The notes under the pieces: generated by a model | The model's database searches: none | What the model was told of the DNA's origin: nothing | The model's input: the letters and a program-made list of their open reading frames with translations, nothing else | Assembly: GCF_021462225.1 (NCBI RefSeq) | Contig: NC_061811.1 | Span: 25,319,663 to 25,383,662, forward strand | Direction: 5' to 3' | DNA from: Girardinichthys multiradiatus | Taxonomy: Eukaryota; Chordata; Actinopteri; Cyprinodontiformes; Goodeidae | Length of the DNA: 64,000 bases | Position numbers and translations under genes: made by a program | Shown here: positions 1 through 12,800 of the stretch, piece after piece | How positions within the stretch are numbered: position 1 is the first letter of the stretch | Layout of the letters: each line of letters begins with the position of its first letter

Positions 1-824
1 GATATGAATGAACTTTTCAACAATATTCTAAATGAGAAGAATCTGTATTTGTGACCTGTATGCACATGTGCCGTCTTCGTCATAACAGTGCGCCCCTAAA
101 AACAAATTATGTTAATCTGAAAATGATAATATCATAATAATACAATACAAATAGCAATGATACATTACATACACAAAAAAACAAAATTGGAAAAACATGT
201 TCACTGATCATCACAACAACTCTGTTACAAATGTACACGTACAGAAAAACAACGTGGTAGGGACAACGAGAGCCCTCCATGGAATCCGTTGGGAACAAAA
301 ACAAAAACCAATAAAGACGATTTACAGAAAAAAAAATCCAAGATACAAGCAGCTGCAAAGAGAGACTGCGTCCATGAGGGAGGGCGGCGCTCTCCGGTCT
401 CCTCCATCCCTCGCTCATTGTCTAGACCCCGTCAGAAAGCCGGGGAGGCTGGCGCCGGAGTCTGAGAGGAGGCTCTTCCTGCTGCCCTGCGACTGCTTCC
501 TATTCACACCTGCGCCCATTTTGCACGCTCCGGGAGGGCCCGTCTTAATTAGAGTCCCAGCATGCTCGAGGGCGCTTCTGGAAGGCTGTGTGGCCGCACA
601 AGTTCCCGAAGGGGAGGAGGAAAGATGGTGGCGGGTTTGGCGTTGGAGTAGGGATGTTGTTAGGGGACAGGGCAGAGGGTGTTTGTGTGTGATGAGGGAG
701 GCGGGTTAATCGAAGGACAAGTTAGGATTGAATTGAAGAAATAATAAAAAAACAGGTGCAGAGTCACAAAAATTGGGGGAGAAAGAGTAAAACAAAAATA
801 ATAATAATAATAATAATAACAAAA
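1..824 (-). other. ssbp4: ssbp4 3'UTR (extent uncertain)
   Basis: Sequence downstream of the stop codon on the gene strand. It contains a (TTA)n tract near 795-819 and C/T-rich stretches. I saw no convincing AATAAA or ATTAAA on the minus strand, so the transcript may end before base 1 of the window or use a variant signal. Open frames on either strand here have no recognisable protein content. Confidence 0.55.
795..819. repeat. (TAA)n microsatellite in 3'UTR
   Basis: About eight uninterrupted taa/ata units just downstream of the ssbp4 stop codon. Confidence 0.9.
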
Positions 825-854
825 TCACACACTCATCGTCATGTTGGGTGAATA
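825..854 (-). CDS. ssbp4: ssbp4 terminal coding exon 18
   Basis: Acceptor ttttcag at 861-855. It encodes YSPNMTMSV and stop codon TGA at 827-825. Vertebrate SSBP proteins end YSPxMTMSV, so this nine-residue exon is secure despite its size. Confidence 0.95.
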   Translation of the reverse strand, partial: YSPNMTMSV

Positions 855-3800
855 CTGAAAAGAGAGAGAGGGAGAGGGGGGGGGGGACAAATGAGTGGAT
901 ATGTCACTGACAACAACTAAACACAAGAGGGCGCTCAGACCCAGCCCTGCAGAGGTACAGGAAGCACAGACTCGGGGACTGAGTCAGGCTCTTAATACAA
1001 CAGACTTCATCAGTCAGGTTTGTCATCAAACTGCTTTCAGACGCAGAACGTTTCCTGGAATTACAACTTCACACTTAAATAAGGGTTCCAAAACATTTTC
1101 CAGTTCAAATTAAAAAAATTATCTTATTAGTTTATAGGTCATTCTGCATATTATAGCACAACATGTATAACCATTTGGGTTTTTAGTACCTGTATGTTCC
1201 ACAAATCCACTGAATTTGGCCTCTGATTGGACAGTGTAATAAATAGGCATTGTTTTTGCAACTATCCTTTATCAAGATCAGCTATGTTTTAAAATCTATA
1301 CCACTAACACATGTCAAATTTTATGAATTATTAATCACTAAACACAGATTTTATAAAGCACCATTTGTGGTATCCAATACGTTTAAGTCTGTTTGTAAAC
1401 TGAAATAAGTACCAACTTTGATCCTGCTAGAACTGCTCAATGAACTGAATCAATCACCAAGGGTTGCTTGGATGCAATTACTCGTAGGCTATAATATTTT
1501 AGGTGGAAGCCTACTGTGAGGAACCCTGCTACAGGAACCTGACTGAATTTACAGAACCGATGCAGAGAACAAACTGATCACTCCAACAGTGAATTAAATC
1601 TGTTCTATTTTCAGATGACAGCAGCTCTGCAATGTATTATTTGAGCCTAGTTACCAGTTGACGCCAGCCTGTGCTGCCCCTGGCTCTGCAGGTTGAGGGT
1701 AGGAGACCATCACAAATTTACACAATGCAAGAACCTAAACACCCCCACCTGCTAAATCACTTTAACCCAACACATATGTTACCATTTGCATTAAGTGTTT
1801 CAATTAGTTTAAGGTAAATCAATCAGCTATGATCACATCACCGGTACAGAGGGCACAGAATGAAGTTTTAAAAGATTGGTAAGCGGCTACAATGCAAGCA
1901 GAACACGAGCTGTTACTGACACAAAATAGGAATAAATGTGCTTTTTTTGTCCTGTTAAGAACAAATTTACAGTGCTGTGTCCCAAGATGAAAAGTACAGT
2001 TTTAGAAGACAACCTAGATCCACAAAATGTGAGATTTACAAAGAGCTTGACTCTAAAACAAACAATAACCGGGCTCCCTGTAAACTAAGATGGGACCCAA
2101 GACTAATACTGAGTCTATTTTGGATAAAGAGGCCTTGTTTGGTTTGACTGTAGACTGCTTTTATTGAGTTTGATGTGCAGGAAACAAATATCTAATAATC
2201 AAGATCCACTTTTGATAGCTTGGATGGATTCCTTTTTCCGTTCAGATCTTCATAAGCACTCATCATGGGCATGTTAACAGTTTTGGGCTTTTACTGATCC
2301 ACTTTAATTGTTCATTTTTCAGGGTGGAACGATCATGCAACGAACAACTTTAATGATTTTTAAGAACTAAAATTGTATCACAAGTTTGATTTCATTTAGT
2401 ATTACCAAGCTGCAGAGAAACCCACACTGATGAAGCTATTCAGCCACAATGACAAAAACAAGTTAAGAAGACAACGAGGATTTCAAACCTAAGTATGCTG
2501 TACCATAAGTCAAGCATAGTGTTGGCATCATTATGCTGAGGGGCTGATTCCCTGTCACGGGTCCCAGTGCATTGTACAAAGTGGGTGAGATGATGAAGAA
2601 GGAAGACTATGCCCAAATTCCTTAACTTCTCAAACCTGCATCAAAACTGGTTTTAGGATGGATAAATCAGGTTCACATCAGGTTTCTAGAATGAGGCCGA
2701 CCTCGAACCTATTAAAAATGTGTGCACTATACCTAAAAGGTGAGCTTGTTCCAAGAAACCATCCGATCTAAATACGCTATGCCATTCCTGTGTCAGTGGG
2801 TCAAATATCCAACCAGAATTAGGACAAAAGCTCGTCATGCCAAGAATAATCAACGGGGTTTCTCTAGAACATGCTAAAGCAAAACTATCCAAATAGAAGT
2901 GGAGGTGTATGTACATATTTGAGCCAGTATGTACCCTGTGAGGATTATGGCATTGTAGTTTCTATTTCCAGTTTTTAAAATTCACTGAAGCTGCGGCATA
3001 ATCATTCCACCTTAAAAACAAAGAACAGTTCAAATGAATCATTAAAACCCTGAATGAATACGGTCTCAAAAATTCCCATAAATTCTGACTAAAATTGTGT
3101 TTCAGACCATCTTTATTTAAAATTGTTCCGTCCCAACAGGCCTCGATTCAAATTTGATTAAATTTACCTTGTTGAACTGTAGAGTAAGTTTGCCGGTAGC
3201 TGATTAAGATAAGTTTGAACCGGAGGAAACATTGATTACCATTATTACAACACGCTCCATCATAAAAATAGAAACAAAGGGAAAATAAACTCTGCAAAAC
3301 TGAGATTTCTATTTTAAAAAAAATAAAAAATCTAATGTTTCCAGTTGATTTAAATAATGAAGTGTTTGAAAAACCAACAGAGCCAGACTAGATTAATAAC
3401 TGTAATTTGGACAAATATGCACTTTTTTTTAACCTCCTAAATTTCAATTATCCAAACCCTCTGCTTGCATTCTTCCACTGGTTTACATCAAGGATTGTCA
3501 GGATAAACTGTTAAAGGGTGTGAGATATGTCAACACACTCCACTTACACTTTCACTTTGGAATGGGTTCAAAAAGTTGCCGCCCATTTCGCCGTCGTCCC
3601 GCGGCGTCCCGGGAGGATTGTTCATGCCTCCCATATTGTTAGGAGAGCTCTGAGTGGGGGAGAGGGCCAAACAGCAATAATATGAGATCTCTGATTGACA
3701 GCACCAGTATAACAAAAGAAGAAGTATTTAAAGAAGAGTTTAACAGAAACGTTGACGTTTACTTACCTTTGGCAACCCATCCATATCCCCAGACCCTGAG

Positions 3801-6800
3801 GACGTAAAGCATATATTGGAGTATATTCTAAAAAAAAGAAACACTAAACAGCCATTTGAGTCCCATTGTGTTTCAACCCACCTAGTGATCCATTCATGTG
3901 ATGTGGCTCCATGGCTCCCATAGCTCCCATTGGCCCATCAGGCCCTGGTCCCATAGGGAACTGATGAGAAGATGTGGAACAGGAATCGTGAATGACTGTA
4001 AGATTATTTTTCCCTCTTTGGGCTCGTCGATAAAACTGTAATCTTTTCTGCTGGAGGCAAAGCTGCGATGATTTAATAGATACTCCCTGGGTCAATCCTA
4101 TTGTTTGTATTAGTCTCCCATGTTGTTTAATAGTACTAATATAATTATAAGACATTTTTGCAGCATTGTTTCATCTTTGCCTCAATACCCAAGAATCAAA
4201 AAATACAAACTCACATTGGGTCTGTTGCTCCCAGGTCCGATGGGATTCATCATTGTGTAAATGTTTTCGCTGGAGTTGGTTGAATCTAGGAAAAAAGACA
4301 AAACAAAGTACTATTAAGGACAAGACGTCTGAATGATGACGTCGAAGAATTAACTGGGTGAAGGATAAGAGATCGCAATAAAGAAAATGTAGGATTGGAA
4401 AATGAGCGGAGACATTGAAGGTTGTTTAGTTCAGAAAATAAATGGAGAGATTATGTCTGTTAGTGACGGGGGACATAGTTGGGTGACGCACCACCTGGAC
4501 TGGGCATGATGGGAGTTCCAGGAGGTCCTCCTCCACCGGCTGGACCCTGAGAAACAAGCAGAAAAGTTTAAAATTACACAAACAGAGGACATGTCTGAAG
4601 AAACGGTTTTTAATTACAGCTTCACTCACCACATAGTTTCCTGGTGATGAGGAGGAGTAGGCTATCTGTAGAAGGGAGCAGTAGTTAAGAACACATCATC
4701 AACATAAACTCATTATTATCATTTTATCAAATCTCTGCATATAAAACTCTGTTCAGTGTGGCGTGTATTTATAGTCAGCCAGATTTACTCTGATACCCTG
4801 AAATTAAATGTGATGAAAGAACAAATATTAGTAGGCTTCTACTTTTTAGTTTACATGCAAAACTATGTATGGCAAGGTGAGCACACCTTCTCCATAATGA
4901 AGCATGGTGGTAGGGGCAGCATCCTGCTGTCCAAATGCTTTTCTTTAGCAGGGACCAAGTGGCTGGTCAGAACTGACATGAAGATGGATGGAGTTAAATG
5001 CAGGGCCACGCTGGAAGAAAAACCTGTTATAGGCTCTAAAAGACGAGAGCCTGGAGTGGAGGATGATGTTAAAACAGGAGAGCAACCCTAAACATGCAGG
5101 TACATCTAAAAAAATTAGAATATTGCATAAAAGTGCAATTTTTTTGCCGTTCATCTCAGAAAGTGACACTCACATGTATAGACATATTACACATAGTGAT
5201 ATATTCCAAGCCTTTATTTCTTGTAATTTTAAGGATTATGGCTCACAGGTAAAGAAAACCCAAAATTCAGTGTCTCAGAAAATTTGAATACTGTGAAAAA
5301 GTTCATTATTGGATTCTGATGGTGTCACACCCTAATCAGCTATTTAACTCAAAACACCTGCAAAGGTTTCCTGAGCCTTTAAACGGCCCCTCACTCTGGG
5401 TCATAGCTTACACAATCATGGAAAAGGCTGCTGACTGGACAGATGTCCAGAAGACAGTCATTGAGACCCTCAACAAGGAGGGTAAGCCACAAAAGGTCAT
5501 TGCTAAAGAAGCTAGTTCTTCACAGAGTTCGGTATCCAAGCATATTAACTGAAAATTGAGTGGAAGGAAAAAGTGTCATACACCAGCAACAGGGAGAACC
5601 GCAGCCTTGAGAGGATTTTAAAGTGAAATCCTTTTAAGAATTTTGGGGAGTTTCACAAGGAGTGGAATGAGGCTGGAGTTGCTGCATCAAGAACCTTTAC
5701 CTGTGAGCCATAATCATCAAAATTACAAGGAATAAAAGCTTGAAATATTTTGCACTATGTGGAATGAATCTCTATAAAATATCTGTTTCATTTTCTGAGA
5801 TGACTGGCAAAACATATTGCACTTTTACTTAATATTCAAATTTTCTGAGATGTACCTGTACAGCCTAAGTTACAATGAAATGGTTTAAGCATATTCTTGT
5901 GTTAAAATGGCAGCATCAAAGTCCAAAACCTAAATCCAACTGAGAATCTGTGGCAAAGCTTGAAAATTGTTGTTCACAGATGCTTTCCATCCAATCTGAC
6001 TGAACTAGAGTCATTTTCAAAAGAAGAATGGACAAAAATGTAAGTTTTCACATGTGCAAAGTTAATACAGGCACACCCCAAAAAAACCCTGGAGCTGTAA
6101 CTGCAGCAGCAGCTGGTTCTGCAAAGTACTGACTCAGGGCTAAATACAAATACACACCACACTTAACAGATATTTGAAAACTATGAATCATTTCACTTCA
6201 CCATTGTACACAACTTCATGTTGCTCAATCACATAAAATCCTCACAAATATACTAGGAAGTCCTCATATCAACGTGGTTCTAAAAAAACTGCAGGAATTT
6301 GATACATCTGCTTAGAAATGACTGTAATTACAATCCAAAGCAGAGCATGGCGCAGCGTGTGAATGTTTACTCATCATCTGCAACATTTGTGCTCAGTGTG
6401 TACATGCAAAGATCCTGACTTACTGAGTTAGCGTTAGGTCCTGGCCATGGCCCCCTTCCTCCAGGACCCCTAAGGAAAAGACGGGGTAGGACAACAAAAA
6501 TAAGAAGAAAAAGCATAGGAAATGTAATGGAAAGGAGAAAAATAAGAGGATGAAGCTTCTTGGCAATGAGAAAGCTATTATATTTGACTAGAAGAAAACA
6601 TGTAGAGCTAACACGGTTTAATCAGTTAAAAACCTGGCTCCAGGCTATTATAAATGCATTCAGAAGAGTTCTAATCTGCATCTAATGTGGTCTTTCAAAC
6701 CTATTTTCAATAACAAACAAAAGATCTTCATATAAAAAACCAGGTAGGCATATTTCAGTATGGGATTGATGAGATGTTAAGCTGAATGCTTTCAGTCCTA

Positions 6801-9800
6801 TATAGTTTCATAGCTCACATACTGTCTTAGATGTTTGGGAAAATACAGAAAAAACTATCAGAAATCCAATTTTTAATCCAGCAAAAAGGGGGGCCATAAA
6901 ATATTAACAAGGCAGACCCATCATGCTCCCATTACAATAAATGCCCCAAAGTTTTCAGCATGTTCAAGCTTTACAAACAATATGCTTGTTACTGTGTGCA
7001 AAGGTTGTTTTAAATCTGGAAAAAATAACAAGATTCAAAGACGTTCTATGCTGGTAAAGGCAAAATGTAGGACTTCACAAGGAGATAAAAGACCAGTGAT
7101 TATTTCCTACCAGAGTGAGCTAATGGTATGTAGTTAATGTATTTAGGGAAGTACTTGTGCATACAGATTGCTGATCCTACCTCTGTTGACTGTTGTGATT
7201 TCATAGGGCCCTAAGTCATAATGCAAATTTAGAGCATTTGTACACTCAATGTTAAATATATAGAACTATTCCTCATCTGATTTATGTTGTTTATCACTTC
7301 ATCTGTAATGTACTTATTTATATTTGTGCTGCTGTGACATTTGGATTTCACTTATGGGGACCAATACAAGAACATCTCATCTTATTTGAATTACTTTGTA
7401 AAATGGAGGTAGTTTTAATTACAAACTGGCAGTATGTTTGTTTCATGTACTGCCAATGTTGGATGTATAGGATCTGTAAAAAGATAACGAATAAAGGTTA
7501 GGAGAAATGGATGTTGCTTCAACCTACACATTTTCTGAAAAATTGTAGCAGCCTTCTTTCAGGTACCTAACCTGCAAGTGCGCAGCAACAGGTGGAGGAA
7601 GGGAAGCACTGCTATTCTATTGCTACTCAAAAATAACACAAAGTAGTGGGAAAAACTGCAAGAAAGTAAAAGAAGAGGAGAAGAGCTGCTACAGGTTGAT
7701 TAATGTACCTGTGAACTAATGTTAAGGTACTGGACTTACATGTTCATTCCTGGCATGGGACCACCCATGGAGTTCGGAGGAGGCCTCATGCCTCCATAGT
7801 TCTTAATAAACAAGATATAAAATATAAAACAATATGTTAGAAAATTCAGGATGCATTTGCAAACAAAACCTAAAACGGGGGTAAAAAACCCCCTCCGTTT
7901 TCCGTATTTTTTACCTGTGGGCCCATGGCCATTCCTCTGGGAGGATTCATTCTCATTGGTCCACCCATGTTGGGATGTCCTGGCAGAAACAAAAAGAAGC
8001 AGAGTCACACCATAAACGCACAGGCTTGTCTAATTCCACATATGTGTCAGCTCTTAAAAGTCACGAGTCAAGTCAGAATGACGCTGTGTCTTAATCCCAT
8101 TAGCTGGAGCCCTCTAGACTCCAGAAGGTGTAATCTGCTGCCAAAGTCATCACACACTCCTCCTCGAGTCAGACTCACCCCCCCAGTATTCAATGAAACA
8201 GACCAAAATAAAAATAAAATAGATTAAACAAAATTTGCTGGATCAAGATTAATCTAAAATGTCAAAAGATCCCAACAGAACAGAACCTGTTACACTGAAA
8301 ACAAATGTAACTGTATTTATTTATTTAACCAGAGAAAGTTAACTTTCTCATTTAAAAAGTTCCTTCAACTAAACAGCAGCAGCTCAAAACAGCTAAAACA
8401 CACACACACACTCTTGTTTTGCTATATGTAGTGAGGACCATGTGTTGACTTCCATTGATTTTCAGTCATTTTCAACCCTATCTATGCCCTAACCCTGACA
8501 CTAACCCTAAACCTAACCATTACCAGTGCATGCCTAACCCTAACATTAACCTAAACTCAATTTACACCTTAGTCCTAAACCTAACTGTTGGCAAAATAGG
8601 TCGTGAGGACCAGCAAAATGTCCTCACTTTGGTACAAGCGGTCCTCAATTTGATGGTGAAATTGGGAAAATGGTTCTCACTGTGATGCCAAGACAGGAAC
8701 ACACACACACACACACACACAATTACCAATTACACATTGTTGCAAATTACAAAATGTTACTGAAAAGCTAAACTATAAAAAGCTAAAACAAAAAAGCAAA
8801 AAACTGATGATGTGTTTCTACACTAAACATTAGCAAAATATTTAAACCCTTTACAGCCAGATGCTGTAAATGGATACATGAAAGAAGCTCGGGAAGATGC
8901 TCAGCTTTCCAATCAGTACTGAAGAATGTGAAGTCATCAGCCTCACCTTGCGGTCTTGTTGGGTCCAAACTGTTTGGCAGGAGAGGCTGAGATCCCGGGA
9001 TTCCCCCAGGCTGAGAAGAGAGTACACACAGAAACTTAACAAAATAACCACACATAGACAGTCAGATTTAAAGGGAAACTTCATCCAAACAGCTGGTTAC
9101 CTGATTTGGCATTCGGAGTGCGGGGCGTGGACCACCTGGATACCGCGGCGACATGAAAGGCTACAAAACAAAAATGGAGGAAGGAAGACAGAAAGGAGGG
9201 GGGGGGGGGACGCAAGGGTAGTGTTGGTGAGGGGCAGAGAGAAAATGACATTTCTATTATTGATAAATCCAAAAGCACTCAAACAGAGGAAGCACTGAGA
9301 GCACACAGATGGACACAGCGTGGTTGGAAAATGGATAACACTGGAAAACTGCAAAGTCAGCAACACATCTGCCGTGGAACGAAAAGAAAAATGTGCTAGA
9401 ATGAGTTTGTGCGGTATAAACTTTAAAACATAAATTATACCCACAAGATGAACTTAAAGTTTGTTTCAGGGTGAGTGTGTAAGTATTCCCTGTTCGCGTT
9501 GGTGTAAGCTGACTCGGTCTTGTGGTCTGGCTGGAGTAGCCGGAGATACCTCGGGCCAACGACACGGTTCAAAAACCTTAGCGGAAGCATGCTCACACTC
9601 TCTCGCACACAAAAAAGAAACTGGAAACCACAAGAATGAATGGCTGAGCTGCTGCAGTTCATGGGCACAGCCTAGCTTCACCTCCAGAGTGGCATCTGTA
9701 GCTACTGTTCTGGACAAGAGCTGAAACGCGATGACTTGAGGGCTGAAGTTCTTCAGGCTGAATGCATGTTGATATGCACACAGTTCAATGTAGAAACCAA

Positions 9801-12800
9801 ACTTCTGTCTTTTACGTGTACAAAATTGGTGCACGGACATGTGATGTGTTTATTTTGCGTGTCCCCTGTTTTATTTATAAGACGCAAGAACAAGTAAGCG
9901 AGGGGGGAGAAGGAGAGAGATGTGTGTGCGTGCATGTGTTAGTGTGTGTTCAGGCTGGAGAACATAAGTGTGCAACCCCCCACAAGCTGCTCCGGGGGAG
10001 GGGCTGGGAGTGAATTATTCATCCCGCGCGGGGACAGACGATTCTCGGCCTTCAAGAGAAGCGGGGCCCTACTGCATCTGGATGGCTGGCTTTTTTTTTC
10101 TTCTTTTATATAAAGAAGAGCTTACAACTGCAGGGGCTGCCTTCAACAGGGAGTTCGCCTGAACAAAAGCAGATCTTGTAGGGCTCAAGGGTGGGAGAAG
10201 GAGGAGGACAGAGTGCAGGTAGCAAATGGGAATAAAGAAGCTGGAGTGTGTGGGTCAGGGAATGAGGGGAAAAGAGGGGTGTTTGAGAGAAAGTGTTTGA
10301 TTCTTACCTGACCATGGGGTCCCATCATGGGGTTGCTGGGGTTGTGTGGGGGGGGCTGTGCATGGGGGGACTGCTGAGAGCCGGGTGGTCCCTTTAAGAA
10401 AGAAGAGCGACATCAGAGAGGGGAGGGGGCAGAATGTGGGTTTACACCTAGAGGAAGAACCCGATCAGAGTCACAGCAGAGAGGAAAACGAAGTTTGGGG
10501 GGGAGTCTGGAGGGAGTGTTTAAGTTGGAGGAGGAAGTTAAGTTGAAAAGATGAACAAGCTGCTAAATTTGGGGCAAAAACCCACTGAAATACAAGTCAG
10601 TTTGTTGTGCCTTTGAGTTCAAACAAACTGATAAGAATCATCTTTATGGGTGGCCTTAAAGTGACCCTGTGACATCATAAGAGGCGATCATTTCCACCAC
10701 CCGGTTATAGGACCGGATCCTGTTTCACATCTAACCACGTGGGGGCAGTATTATCAAAGCCTTACCACAAGAAGACAGGCAACAGCACTAACTCACAACC
10801 AGAGAGGACACTGACCAAAAACAAAAGAAATAAAAATACAGAAGCATTTCTGGAAAGTTGCTTCATCCTAAAATCAAGTTCCAGTACTAATACACAAACA
10901 CACAATACATTCTACTGTTGACTTCTCATCCCAGGACAAGAGGTTAAAAACCTCTGATAAATGTGCCATTGCGCAACAGCCTCTTCAGTAGGTTCAGTGT
11001 TTTACTTTTTTCCTTTTCCAGCTCTCCCTCGAAAACAAAGAGTGGCAGATTTACAAATAGCAACTGGAATTTTCCACCTTTCTCTCCAAGACATCCGGAC
11101 ACACACAAAGACAACACGTTGGCTACTGGAGAGCGTCTGGGAGTGTGTGTCTCTAAAGTTAGCCTGTGAATAACTGTGCTTTAGTTCAGACCAAGTAACC
11201 TGTTGTGACATATGTCTCAAAGCAACATCCATTTGCCAGACTTTTAAAAGGTATCAAACACAGCAGCTCGCAAAAATAGTTTCTCACTTCAAAACCAGAC
11301 ACAATGTCTTCTGTTGGGATTTTACCAACACAAAGCTGCAGATACTTGTGATGGGAAAAGGAAATGATGGATGCTTTTCAAAGTGGTTTTTGCAAATCCC
11401 TGCATGATGCTTCCACCACCATGTTTCACAGTGGGGAGGATTTTAGCAGAGTTATGTTCAGGGTCAGTTTTCTACCACCTGTAGTGTTTTCCCCCCAGCC
11501 ACAGAATGTTTTGGTCTAGTCCAACCAAAGCACATTCTTCCACGTTTGCTGTGTCAAACTGAAAATGGGACCAATTACAGCTTTTTTTTTTTTTTAGATA
11601 TTTCTTCAGCACTAGTGGCCTTTATTTTATTAAATATCGCCGGGTCCGGGACTTGAAACCGGGACGGCCACTTTGAGAACTGTAGCCTCTGTATATGGTC
11701 GCGCGCTTAACCCCTACACCATCAGCGCCGCGCCCGACCAATTACAGCTTTCAGCAATGAGCATCTGCTTACCAATCTTCCATTAGGGTCAGATTTGTTA
11801 TGTACATGACTGGCACATATTCTCCCACCTGAGCTGTGGGTCTCTGCAGCTCCTCCAGAGCCACCATGTTCCTCTTGGCTGCTCCTCTACTTAATGCTCT
11901 CCTTGCCTGGTCTGTCAGCTTAAACAGCTGTCCCAAACCATTTCCGTTTTCAGATGATGGATTGAACAGCGCTCCGTGAAATGTTTAAAGCTTGGGATAT
12001 AGTTTTATAACCTAGTCGTGCTTTAAACGTCCGCAGTTTCCTGCCTGACCTGTCTGGTCTTCATGATGCTGTTTGTTCATCAGTGTTCTCTAACAAACCT
12101 CTGCTTGCTTTCTTTCTTGCATGCATCATTTAGGGGACACGCCAGAATCTAAGTTTACCAAGCAGGACAGTACATTAAAATGTGAGGTTTGAAGTTATTC
12201 AGTTCAATTGTGGGCAGTTTATACCTTGTAGTTGATCAGTCAAGATGATTACTGATTGGACAGCACTGATTATAGCTTAGATTATATTTACGATGTGCCT
12301 TGCAATGCATCTAAAACTAACGGGCATTACACTATGAACCTTGGTATCAATACAGGTCCTTCTCAAAATATTAGCATATTGTGATAAAGTTCATTATTTT
12401 CCATAATGTCATGATGAAAATTTAACATTCATATATTTTAGATTCATTGCACACTAACTGAAATATTTCAGGTCTTTTATTGTCTTAATATGGATAATTT
12501 TGGCATACAGCTCATGAAAACCCAAAATTCCTATCTCACAAAATTAGCATATCATTAAAAGGGTCTCTAAACGAGCTATGAACCTAATCATCTGAATCAA
12601 CGAGTTAACTCTAAACACCTGCAAAAGATTCCTGAGGCCTTTAAAACTCCCAGCCTGGTTCATCACTCAAAACCCCAATCATGGGTAAGACTGCCGACCT
12701 GACTGCTGTCCAGAAGGCCACTATTGACACCCTCAAGCAAGAGGGTAAGACACAGAAAGACATTTCTGAACGAATAGGCTGTTCCCAGAGTGCTGTATCA

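Noticed and set aside
197..709. 170-residue plus-strand frame
   Set aside because: Lies antisense over the ssbp4 3'UTR; no recognisable protein.
4492..4495. Upstream donor of exon 13 as the main site
   Set aside because: It would drop the Gly of PSPGDS that SSBP4 proteins have; kept only as a possible alternative.
11640..11735. Possible tRNA gene
   Set aside because: A and B boxes are present, but it has a SINE body, an A tail and a target duplication.
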